Assembly: GCA_937894795.1 (NCBI GenBank) | Contig: CALCQV010000093.1 | Location: forward strand, 1 to 26,827 | DNA length: 26,827 nucleotides | Direction: 5' to 3' | Source of the DNA: an uncultured Bacteroidales bacterium | GTDB lineage: Bacteria > Bacteroidota > Bacteroidia > Bacteroidales > Lentimicrobiaceae | Shown here: piece by piece, positions 16,815-24,421 of the stretch | Numbering within the stretch: position 1 is the first letter of the stretch | Layout of the letters: each line of letters begins with the position of its first letter | The notes under the pieces: model-generated | What the model saw: only the letters and a program-made list of their open reading frames with translations | Told to the model about the DNA's origin: nothing | Database searches by the model: none | Program-made: the position numbers and the translations under genes

Positions 16815-18449
16815 TTAATCCCGCTTGCTGATTTCGGGCTTAAAATGTTGCACCAGCACTACCAATAACAATAAAACGGCCCCCAACACTGAACCCCTGG
16901 CAATGTAATCGCCGTAACGCACATAAAAGGTTATCTTGTCATTTCCATTTATAGTACCTTTTATTGAAACGGGCACCCAATAATCAGTGCGGCTGCTAAT
17001 ATTTCCCCTCTGATTAACAAAGCATGAGATACCGGTATTTGCTGATCTGGCAATGCTGCGCCTTGTTTCAATGGAACGGATTGTTGAAAACAGCATGTGT
17101 TGCCTATGCCCCGGCGAATTTCCCCACCATCCGTCATTGGTGATAATGAATATGGCATTAGCCCCGTTTTTGATAAATCGGTTTACAAATTCCCCATAGG
17201 CTGACTCATAGCATATTATCGGGGCAATTGATAATGTATCATTTATCCTAAAGGGGATCTGCTCTTTATCCACTCCAAGGGCTCCAACCGTACCTCCGAG
17301 GTCTATGGCGAAACCTCCCAGAGGCTTAAGCAACCAAGGGAATGGCATCATTTCCACTCCCGGAGTCAATCTTGATTTATGTGATAATTGAAGCTCCGGG
17401 GTCCCTGATATCAATATCGCTGTATTATAAGCATCATAATAACCATCACCATTGCGGAATTTTCTTGCAGTGGTGGTTATTTCTTCACCCTTTCCATAAG
17501 AACGGTAAGTGGAATACCCTGAAATAACTCTGCTTTCAGGAAATCTCTTAAGCAATTTTGAACGGAACATGGTGAAGGTTGGATGATTACTCAGGTCATT
17601 CTCCCAAATCATCATTCCCGATGAGAAGTCTGGCTGAATCATTGATTCGGGGAAGATTATGAAGTCAGTGGTACTATCGGTTTTTTGCAATGCCAGTGAT
17701 ACAGCCCTGTTGATTACATCTTCGGCAGGCAATTCATACTGTTCTTCGTAAGGATCAAGGTTAGGCTGCACAGAAACAACATTTATTGGCGCACTCTTCT
17801 CATCATACGTATAGTAAATCAGATAGGAAACTGCCATTGGAACAACTATCAGGCATATAGGCAGCAACCAATCACGCAGGATAAATTTTGGTGAATATCC
17901 TTTAATTATTGTCTGTAGTGCTTTATAAATGAAAATATTAACAATCAGTACCCATAATGAACCACCGAAGGTGCCGGTATATTCATACCATTGTATCCAT
18001 TCAGGGAATGCGGCAAATCCATTACCAAGAGTCATCCATGGAAAATTAAGATCCCAGTGGTGATGTATAAATTCAAAAGATATCCAGAAGAAAATAAGCG
18101 CTAAATATCCATTATTGCCCCGTTTCATGGTCTTCCTGCTGAAATGATACAGCCAGAACATGAGCGACTGGCAAAAAGTATTCAGCAATATAGCCACTGC
18201 AACACCAAAGAGCGTGGAATTATAAATCCACCATATTGTTAGTCCATTCCATATAAGGAAGGCGGGAAATACCATCCAATATAAGCCTACTCTTGTACTC
18301 TTGGGATCCTTGTATTTAATGTCTTCCAAAAGTAGTAATGGCACAAAGGCAATAAACAGCAGCAATGGCAATCCTCCCTCGGGCCATGAAAGGGCTAACA
18401 GGAGTCCGCTTATCAAAGGTAAAAACGGTATTAACTTTTTCGAAATCAT
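16815..18449 (-). CDS. lnt: Apolipoprotein N-acyltransferase
   Basis: A 544-residue inner-membrane enzyme that adds the third acyl chain to the N-terminal cysteine of lipoproteins. Several membrane helices fill residues 1-215, followed by a periplasmic nitrilase-type (CN hydrolase) domain at about 220-505 and a last helix at about 518-536. The catalytic triad is visible: E268 in IIFPESMI, K358 in SHKSRLTPGVE and C413 in IICYESAYGE. ITNDGWWGNSPG (436-447) and RSIETRRSIARSANTG (458-473) are further family motifs. The start ATG at 18449 leaves the first helix intact. It is divergent from ptb. A 15-bp near-palindrome lies 20 bases upstream of the start. Confidence 0.95.
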   Translation of the reverse strand: MISKKLIPFLPLISGLLLALSWPEGGLPLLLFIAFVPLLLLEDIKYKDPKSTRVGLYWMVFPAFLIWNGLTIWWIYNSTLFGVAVAILLNTFCQSLMFWLYHFSRKTMKRGNNGYLALIFFWISFEFIHHHWDLNFPWMTLGNGFAAFPEWIQWYEYTGTFGGSLWVLIVNIFIYKALQTIIKGYSPKFILRDWLLPICLIVVPMAVSYLIYYTYDEKSAPINVVSVQPNLDPYEEQYELPAEDVINRAVSLALQKTDSTTDFIIFPESMIQPDFSSGMMIWENDLSNHPTFTMFRSKLLKRFPESRVISGYSTYRSYGKGEEITTTARKFRNGDGYYDAYNTAILISGTPELQLSHKSRLTPGVEMMPFPWLLKPLGGFAIDLGGTVGALGVDKEQIPFRINDTLSIAPIICYESAYGEFVNRFIKNGANAIFIITNDGWWGNSPGHRQHMLFSTIRSIETRRSIARSANTGISCFVNQRGNISSRTDYWVPVSIKGTINGNDKITFYVRYGDYIARGSVLGAVLLLLVVLVQHFKPEISKRD

Positions 18450-18468
18450 AATCTTTGGTTAATTAATT

Positions 18469-18483
18469 ATTGCCCGGGGCAAT
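18469..18483. repeat. Near-palindrome just upstream of lnt
   Basis: ATTGCCC-G-GGGCAAT: seven-base arms around one base, in the lnt leader, 20 bases from its ATG. It could be an operator, or an RNA hairpin near the ribosome site (fewer pairs because of the short loop). Confidence 0.45.
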
Positions 18484-18569
18484 TGATTCGTTGCATTCTG
18501 ATCATAGCAGGCACCTCCTCAATATTCACAAGTATTGATAAATGTACAGTGATGTGATTCTTTCCATCA

Positions 18570-18577
18570 CAAAGATA
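18570..18577 (-). promoter_or_regulatory. Possible -7 promoter element of lnt
   Basis: On the - strand it reads TATCTTTG, an exact TAnnTTTG match, about 120 bases before the lnt start. No good -33 TTG is seen at the right distance, so this is a moderate call. Confidence 0.4.
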
Positions 18578-18611
18578 TTTAATAAAAAGTAATTATATCT
18601 TCCTTTTTAAG

Positions 18612-18643
18612 TTTGGTAATGTACGTATTGAGTGGTACTTTTG
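18612..18643 (+). promoter_or_regulatory. Promoter of ptb-buk
   Basis: TTTG at 18612-18615, exactly 20 bases, then TACTTTTG at 18636-18643 followed by C. This is the best Bacteroidota-type promoter in the window. The leader to the ptb ATG is about 70 bases. Confidence 0.7.
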
Positions 18644-18719
18644 CATCCTGAATTATGCGTTGCAAGTATCATATTATCAACATATTCAAAAATCACCATT
18701 CATAATAACGGAGGACTTT

Positions 18720-19625
18720 ATGCCGATCACAAAACTGGAGCAGATATTTGATGTACTCAAATCAAAAAGCAAGAAAAAGCTGGTTGCTGCCTATGCAAAT
18801 GATTCACATACCATTGAAGCTGTTAGTGAAGCAGTTGACAAAGGCATTGTTGACGCCATATTGGTAGGTGATGAGACCACCATACGAGATGTATGTGCCA
18901 AATTAAATGTTGATGCCGGCAAGTTCCGCCTGGTACATGAGCCCAGTGAAGCAAAGGCTGCCGCAAAAGCTGTAAGCTTAATCAATGCCAGTGAAGGCAA
19001 TATCCTGATGAAAGGATTGGTGAGTACCGATAAATATATGAAAGCCATTCTTAACAAGGAAGAAGGCCTGATGAATCCCGGTGCTATATTAAGCCATGTC
19101 ACCGTTATTGAAAATCCAATATACCCTAAACTGCTTATTGTTGGTGATGTTGCAATTATTCCATTGCCTGACTTCAAACAGAAAGTGGCTTTGGTAAATT
19201 ATCTCATCAATACTGCCCATGCATTGGATATACCTAAACCAAAAGTTGCCGTGATCTCTGCCACCGAGCAAATGCTGGCCGGTATTCCATCAAGTGCTGA
19301 AGGGGCTATGCTGGCTAAGATGGCCGACCGTGGACAAATCAAAGATGCATATGTTGATGGACCACTTGCTCTTGACACCGCCATTGATCCTGAATCAGCC
19401 CAGATCAAGAAATTATCAGGACCTGTTGCCGGTGATGCCGATTGTCTGCTTTTCCCAAATATAGAAACAGGTAATGTATTCTATAAAACCAACACAAAAC
19501 TGGCAGGTGCTGAACTTGGTGCATTCGTTGCAGGTGCCAGGGTTCCCTGCGTTCTCTCATCCAGAGGCGACAGCGCTCTCACCAAGTTATATAGTATTGC
19601 ATTAGCAGCTTTAATAGCTAAATAA
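18720..19625 (+). CDS. ptb: Phosphate butyryltransferase
   Basis: A 301-residue cytoplasmic enzyme converting butyryl-CoA and phosphate to butyryl phosphate and CoA. I start at the ATG at 18720 (MPITKLEQIF), which has GGAGGA seven bases upstream (18711-18716), a good and, for this phylum, unusual Shine-Dalgarno; the frame is open upstream to a TTG that lies just after the promoter. Family signatures are NILMKGLVSTDKYMKAIL (about 94-111), LSHVTVIE, LLIVGDVAIIPLPD and the C-terminal GPVAGDADCLLFPNIETGNV. Length and pattern fit Ptb better than the longer phosphate acetyltransferases. buk follows 22 bases downstream in the same transcript. Branched-chain acyl-CoAs are accepted by some members of the family. 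Confidence 0.93.
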   Translation: MPITKLEQIFDVLKSKSKKKLVAAYANDSHTIEAVSEAVDKGIVDAILVGDETTIRDVCAKLNVDAGKFRLVHEPSEAKAAAKAVSLINASEGNILMKGLVSTDKYMKAILNKEEGLMNPGAILSHVTVIENPIYPKLLIVGDVAIIPLPDFKQKVALVNYLINTAHALDIPKPKVAVISATEQMLAGIPSSAEGAMLAKMADRGQIKDAYVDGPLALDTAIDPESAQIKKLSGPVAGDADCLLFPNIETGNVFYKTNTKLAGAELGAFVAGARVPCVLSSRGDSALTKLYSIALAALIAK

Positions 19626-19647
19626 ATAAAATTGAATACCGATTACA

Positions 19648-20724
19648 ATGGAAGAAATCAGAATACTGGCAATTAATCCAGGCTCAACCAGCACCAAAAT
19701 AGCTGTCTTTAGTGGTGCAAATCCTATGTTTGTCCGCACTATTTATCATTCTACTGAAGAACTCGCGGGATTTGAGAAAATAACTGACCAGTATAGTTTT
19801 CGTAAGGACATTATTCTTAAGCAGCTTGAAGAGGCAGGCATTGAGCTGAATACACTTTCAGTGATTGTTGGACGCGGTGGACTGGTGAAACCAATTCCTT
19901 CAGGAGTGTATGAAGTAAATGAGATTATGAAGGCCGATCTTCGCAACAGTCCGATGGGCGAGCATGCAAGTAACTTGGGAGGACTTATTGCCGATGATAT
20001 TGCAAAGAGCCTGACCAATGTGCGTGCATTCATTACTGATCCGGTTGTTGTTGATGAACTTGAACCTCTGGCCCGTGTCTCGGGACACCCTGAATTCAAA
20101 AGGGTATCAATATTTCATGCCCTAAATCAGAAAGCTATTGCCAGGCAACATGCCAAGTCAGTGATGCGCAAGTATGAGGATATGAATATGATTGTTGTGC
20201 ACCTTGGCGGTGGTATAAGCGTTGGTGCCCATTATAAGGGTAAAGTTATTGATGTGAATCAGGCTCTTGACGGCGAAGGCCCCTTTTCACCTGAAAGAAG
20301 CGGGACCCTCCCTGCAGCCGACCTGATCAGAACATGCTTCAGTGGCAAGTATACTCAGAAGGAACTCCTGCTGATGACCAAGGGTAAGGGTGGAATGTCA
20401 GCATTCCTGGGTACTAACAGCGCCTATGAAGTTGAGCAACGAATGATTGCCGGCGATGAATATGCTAAATTTATTTTCCAGGCTATGGCATTTCAAGTAG
20501 CTAAAGCTATTGGTGCCATGAGTACCGTACTTAAGGGTGACGTTGATGCAATACTCCTCACCGGTGGCGTTGCACATGGAAAATGGTTCGTTAATGAGGT
20601 TATTGAGCGTGTTTATAAAATTGCTCCGGTTCATGTTTACCCCGGCGAAGACGAAATGCGTGCTCTCGCTCTTAATGGACTAATGGTCCTTAAAGGCGAA
20701 ATGGAAGTTAGTGAATACAAATAA
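19648..20724 (+). CDS. buk: Butyrate kinase
   Basis: A 358-residue ASKHA-fold kinase that makes ATP and butyrate from butyryl phosphate. NPGSTSTKIAVF (10-21) is the phosphate-binding loop; IVVHLGGGISVGAH (182-195) and the following DGEGPFSPERSG segment (209-220) are acetokinase-family signatures 1 and 2; LTGGVAHGKW lies near the C-terminus, which closes GEDEMRALALNG. Length is that of butyrate kinases (about 355), not acetate kinases (about 400). It follows ptb in an operon, completing the classical butyryl-CoA to butyrate route. Its transcript probably ends at a hairpin located inside the convergent downstream gene. Confidence 0.95.
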   Translation: MEEIRILAINPGSTSTKIAVFSGANPMFVRTIYHSTEELAGFEKITDQYSFRKDIILKQLEEAGIELNTLSVIVGRGGLVKPIPSGVYEVNEIMKADLRNSPMGEHASNLGGLIADDIAKSLTNVRAFITDPVVVDELEPLARVSGHPEFKRVSIFHALNQKAIARQHAKSVMRKYEDMNMIVVHLGGGISVGAHYKGKVIDVNQALDGEGPFSPERSGTLPAADLIRTCFSGKYTQKELLLMTKGKGGMSAFLGTNSAYEVEQRMIAGDEYAKFIFQAMAFQVAKAIGAMSTVLKGDVDAILLTGGVAHGKWFVNEVIERVYKIAPVHVYPGEDEMRALALNGLMVLKGEMEVSEYK

Positions 20725-20731
20725 TTGATTA

Positions 20732-22681
20732 TCAAAATATTCTGTCAACAGTCAAAGCAGCATATTCCTTAATATGCTGCTTTGTTTCATTGGCTGTTCT
20801 GATTGAATTCTTTATTGGAGACTTTGTTTGAATATCGTTTGTCACCTTCAGGAAGTTCTCCACTTCTTCAATACTATTCTCCAACCCAAAGCTAATCCTC
20901 ATTACCCCTGGCAGGTTAAATCCCGGCATCAACGTAAGTATAGCAGCCTGTATTCGTTCAGCAAACGGCGGAATGTGAAGCATTTTCTTGATTAAAAGAT
21001 GAGTACATAAACATCCGTACCGCACCCCGATACCGCCTCGTATTGTTAATTCTGATGCGAGCTTTCCCAGTAAACTCCCCTTGATTCCAAAAGAAATTAC
21101 CCCACCCTTATGCTTAAATTCATCTGACTCCGTATCAACTATTCCATAAAGTATGATACCCGGTATTTTAGCCAATCCATTAATTGCTAATCGAGTAAGG
21201 GCCTTTTCCTTATCCATTATTTCCTCCCAGCCAATTCGCTTAAGAAGTAACAATGCTTTCCCCAGGGCGCCAATACCGGCAGTGTTTTCTTCGCCCGATT
21301 GCCTGATCATCTCCATTTTTTCAGAACCCAAAGCCATAAGTCCCTTTCTTGCTACTAATACGCCTGTACCAAAAGGTGCATAAGCTTTATGTGCGGAAAA
21401 TACCAGATAGTCAATACCATATTCCTGCATATTTATCTGCCGGTGAGCAATCAATTGCGCCCCATCAACCATTAGCATCGCTCCATAATTATGAACTATT
21501 CTGCTAATCTCACGCAGGTCATTAAACACTCCCTGTACATTTGAAGCTCCACACACCGTCACGAACCTGACACGTTTACTTCCAAAACGGTTTTCCAGGT
21601 TGTGTGCCTTTAACAGATTGTCCAGTTCGATTAAATCAATGAAACCCTTCATGTCAACGGGTATCCTTATGAGACTATGCCGGGGAATAAATCGCCAGGG
21701 CAAATCATTGGAGTTATGCTCCAACATCGTGTTAAGTATCACCTGTTCAGAGTTTTCCTCACTATTCCCTTTAAAACTATCGGCAACCATGTTAATGGCC
21801 TCGGTGGTATTGGAAGTAAAAATCACATCAAAATCTGCTTCGGGGGCACCAACAAAATCAGAACATATTGATTTAACCTCCTTAATCGTAAATTGCCGGT
21901 ATTCTTCAGGTTGACGCCACGTTTTAAAAAAAGCATCCAGTACCGGTTTGAAGGTTGGTGTACTTGCAGCATTATCCAAATTGATAAAAGGCACTTCACC
22001 AAACATGGTACTCACGGTTTTACCTTTGCCAATAAGTTCGATGTTTAGTTTTTCCATCAATGGCTTTCCGGAATACTCCTGCAGATTGTCATTGAATAGA
22101 AATCTGGTAACCTCAGTCAGGTTATCCTTTGTGAAGTCATTAGTATCTGCCGGGTTTATTTCGTTACCATTCTTGAAAATACCGGTTCCATATTGTTTAA
22201 TCATCAGCAGGGCTTTGGCAAAAGCAATGATGTTGATGATTGCCGGTGTACCTGCCTCAAACTTGTCGGGTGCACTTGCCCATACTACCCTGGCGGGCAT
22301 TACATATCTTGTTGAGCCACCTCCTGACTGGAACGGAGTACCCTTGGGCAGTTTCCCATTTTTTAAAGCCAGTGCCCTCACCCCAATTGGTAGTCCTATT
22401 TCTTGACTTGACAAGCATTTATAGCTTCTCGCTGCCAACTTATTGATCAGTATATCAGCCCGTGCCGGAGTGCAAAAGATAACGGTATATTTAAACTTGC
22501 TTAAACCCAGTGTTTCAAGTACAATTTCACGTGCCCGTTCATACAATGCAGTTGATACCATGGAATGATGGCCACTGCCTCTGTGTACATTTGAATATAT
22601 CTCCAGTGCGCTATATATTGTGCTTTCCAGCTCATCAATGTGTGAAATGGTTTTGCCGGCTTCAGGGTTTACTGTTTTCAT
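20732..22681 (-). CDS. Class V aminotransferase/cysteine-desulfurase-like protein with a degenerate N-terminal half
   Basis: A 649-residue PLP-dependent fold-type I protein. The C-terminal half (about 231-612) is a complete class V domain: H322 in EHNSND, SNVQG-like ASNVQGVFND (379-388), D406 and Q409 in VDGAQLIAH, the PLP lysine K432 in SAHKAYAPFGTG, and C559 in RYGCLCTH at the position of the catalytic cysteine of SufS-type desulfurases. The N-terminal half (about 14-170) looks like a second, broken copy: YSNVHRGSGHHS (29-40), YERAREIV, then after a gap of about 120 missing residues SSQEIGLPIGV (91-101) where SxHK is expected, and KFEAGTPAIINIIAF (140-154). The lysine position is E94, so this half cannot bind PLP as usual. 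Substrate unknown. It follows the isomerase-like gene by 76 bases. The final 18 codons overlap a hairpin. Confidence 0.85.
   Translation of the reverse strand: MKTVNPEAGKTISHIDELESTIYSALEIYSNVHRGSGHHSMVSTALYERAREIVLETLGLSKFKYTVIFCTPARADILINKLAARSYKCLSSQEIGLPIGVRALALKNGKLPKGTPFQSGGGSTRYVMPARVVWASAPDKFEAGTPAIINIIAFAKALLMIKQYGTGIFKNGNEINPADTNDFTKDNLTEVTRFLFNDNLQEYSGKPLMEKLNIELIGKGKTVSTMFGEVPFINLDNAASTPTFKPVLDAFFKTWRQPEEYRQFTIKEVKSICSDFVGAPEADFDVIFTSNTTEAINMVADSFKGNSEENSEQVILNTMLEHNSNDLPWRFIPRHSLIRIPVDMKGFIDLIELDNLLKAHNLENRFGSKRVRFVTVCGASNVQGVFNDLREISRIVHNYGAMLMVDGAQLIAHRQINMQEYGIDYLVFSAHKAYAPFGTGVLVARKGLMALGSEKMEMIRQSGEENTAGIGALGKALLLLKRIGWEEIMDKEKALTRLAINGLAKIPGIILYGIVDTESDEFKHKGGVISFGIKGSLLGKLASELTIRGGIGVRYGCLCTHLLIKKMLHIPPFAERIQAAILTLMPGFNLPGVMRISFGLENSIEEVENFLKVTNDIQTKSPIKNSIRTANETKQHIKEYAALTVDRIF
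20753..20787 (+). terminator. buk terminator hairpin inside the convergent gene
   Basis: A perfect 14-bp stem (CAAAGCAGCATATT at 20753-20766 with AATATGCTGCTTTG at 20771-20784), a CCTT loop and then TTT on the + strand. It starts 28 bases after the buk stop codon and lies entirely within the last codons of the aminotransferase gene. Confidence 0.6.
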
Positions 22682-22757
22682 AATTTAAATTTGAGGTCCA
22701 AATCCAATGGCAATTTGTTAAATGGAGCAACTTACTACACATTCCAAACCTAAAAAC

Positions 22758-23933
22758 TCATTCAAGTATTTTAATGCCTTTCAGCATTGAAGCGAGGCGC
22801 AGCAACCCGGTACAATCACCTGGGTATATCAGATGATGATTGCCAAGCGGACTTTCCTTCAGTAGTCGTACCTCTTCTTTTGTGAGAGCGACCTGAATCT
22901 GGGTGCGACAAGCCGTTGTAAATTTTGGCCTTCCTGTAATCCTGGCCAATGCAATGAAAGCTCTGCTCAACTGCTTATCGAACCTGAAAATAGTTACCGT
23001 GTCACCTATAAAATTACCTTCTATGGCAGTACCCTTGCCTGTTTCAAAGTGTGTTTTTACATGTAAATCAGATACCAAATCCGGCGCTATGGTACAGTGT
23101 GAAAACATACAGCCTTCATCTGATACTTTATTGATGTTTGCAATCCATGGTATTGTTCCCGTCAATTCCTTGCATAGCATCATCCCGACAATTGCTGTTA
23201 TATCACCTTCACATCCTGCCGGAAATCCCACATTATTAAACCTGGCCAATGGAAGGCACGCTGTAACACTATCTTTCTGCACTAATGGAAAACATTCAAC
23301 AGTTATGGCATCTAAATCGAATTTACCGATGGTATCGGTAAGCATACTATTAACCCTGGCCGTATCATTGAGATCAAAGTTACGCACATCCTTGAAGGAT
23401 TCCAGAAATTCAGCCGATGGTTCAAATTCCGAAAAGTGATTTATATCACTCCATGGAACTCTAATCAGGTCAATTCCGAGTTTATCTGCCAATAGCCCCG
23501 AAGTGATGGTTGATGAAATAAGCCAGTCGGATACTTCACCAATAAGTCCCAGTTTCTTTCCTTTCAGTACATCAAAAGCCCGCTTTACTACTAATAAGTC
23601 AGCAAGAAATTCTGGAGTCACCTTACTCTCTTCATCCAACAGTACTGATTGAATGTTTAGGGTATTAAGATATGCTTTCACTTCAGTGGCCGAAGCATAA
23701 GAATTGTCATTCCTTGAACCTATAAGGACATAGAATTCTCCTGTCTGAACCAGCTCCATTGCAGGATGCTCAGAACCGCCCGATAGAAAATACAGTACAT
23801 CAGGCTTATCTTCAACAAACTGATAACTCACACCTGAAAATATAAGTCTGGCCCTCTCTTCTGCCTTAATATAAACTGTTTGTGGAGCACCCCTGTATGC
23901 CAATAATTTAACTCTCAAATTCTCTTCCATCAT
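22758..23933 (-). CDS. L-fucose/L-arabinose isomerase-like protein
   Basis: A 391-residue protein related to the FucI/AraA aldose-ketose isomerase superfamily, shorter than classical FucI (about 590). I start at the ATG at 23933 (a second ATG follows at once), with CAGGAAA about ten bases upstream; the frame is open to a TTG at 24011 whose extra 26 residues are polar and dissimilar. An N-terminal Rossmann-like part includes LYFLSGGSEHPAM and VLIGSRNDNSYASA; the C-terminal part has the candidate metal-site residues E213 (TVECFPL), E242/D244 (GCEGDITA) and H279 (SHCTIAPD), then a beta-rich end with GKGTAIEGNF and GNHHLIYPGD. The natural sugar cannot be inferred; several relatives in sequenced genomes are of unproven function. 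Same direction as the aminotransferase 76 bases on, probably co-transcribed. Confidence 0.75.
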   Translation of the reverse strand: MMEENLRVKLLAYRGAPQTVYIKAEERARLIFSGVSYQFVEDKPDVLYFLSGGSEHPAMELVQTGEFYVLIGSRNDNSYASATEVKAYLNTLNIQSVLLDEESKVTPEFLADLLVVKRAFDVLKGKKLGLIGEVSDWLISSTITSGLLADKLGIDLIRVPWSDINHFSEFEPSAEFLESFKDVRNFDLNDTARVNSMLTDTIGKFDLDAITVECFPLVQKDSVTACLPLARFNNVGFPAGCEGDITAIVGMMLCKELTGTIPWIANINKVSDEGCMFSHCTIAPDLVSDLHVKTHFETGKGTAIEGNFIGDTVTIFRFDKQLSRAFIALARITGRPKFTTACRTQIQVALTKEEVRLLKESPLGNHHLIYPGDCTGLLRLASMLKGIKILE

Positions 23934-24026
23934 TTGCTTAATTTCCTGCTGTTTGTTATCCCGGTTATTAATGGTATTCTTGTTTGATTCCCTGATGGAA
24001 TCTATATGCAAACAATGCTAATACTT

Positions 24027-24034
24027 CAAAGGTA
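24027..24034 (-). promoter_or_regulatory. Possible -7 promoter element of the isomerase-like gene
   Basis: On the - strand TACCTTTG, an exact TAnnTTTG match, about 94 bases before the preferred ATG. The -33 region is weak. Confidence 0.4.
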
Positions 24035-24198
24035 ACCTGTTAAATTGAGAAAATCAGTCATTGCATGTACGTATTTACAGTACAGATTCGGGATCATAAA
24101 GATAAATTAATCCGGAATATACCTAACATTTATGATGTACTTATATTAGTTTTTCTTTATTTTGGCAATTATTTTCAATATTTGCTGTACAATGATAG

Positions 24199-24326
24199 GG
24201 ATTCATTTTTCTCAGGTCCAGTACAACTCCAGTACAGGTCCAGTATAACTCCAGTAAAATAAGCCATTAACAAGACTTACACTGGAGTTGTACTGGACCT
24301 GTACTGGAGTTGAGAAAAATGAATCC
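24199..24326. repeat. 128-bp inverted repeat built from 11-bp tandem units
   Basis: The outer arms are perfect 16-bp inverted copies: GGATTCATTTTTCTCA at 24199-24214 and its complement at 24311-24326. Inside the left arm are four tandem 11-bp units (24215-24258) that alternate GGTCCAGTACA and ACTCCAGTACA, the last two with one or two changes. The right arm (24278-24310) holds three complementary units in the same alternation. One extra left unit would be looped out. A 19-base centre (24259-24277) separates the arms. It lies in the 410-base gap 24012-24421 between two divergent genes; apart from it and the - strand promoter element the gap shows nothing I can name. Function unknown: a small non-autonomous mobile element, a cruciform or a regulatory hairpin are the options. 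Confidence 0.85.
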
Positions 24327-24421
24327 TTAATTATACAAAGTATAGTACGATGTCAGAAAATCTTATTAATCGAATTAGCAATCTCATCAACTAATACTTA
24401 CAATTAAAAATCAAACTAAGA

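Noticed and set aside
18660..18719. Upstream TTG extension of ptb
   Set aside because: The ATG at 18720 has a clear GGAGGA site and matches the usual Ptb N-terminus; the TTG is only 17 bases from the -7 box.
21153..22446. Several open frames antisense to the aminotransferase gene
   Set aside because: They are mirror frames of a strongly conserved coding region and show no domain of their own.
24065..24262. 65-codon open frame in the isomerase/DUF6266 gap
   Set aside because: It ends inside the left arm of the inverted repeat and codes for no recognisable feature; better explained as chance in AT-rich DNA.
24199..24326. CRISPR array
   Set aside because: The 11-bp units are contiguous, with no spacers, and are arranged as an inverted repeat; no cas gene is near.
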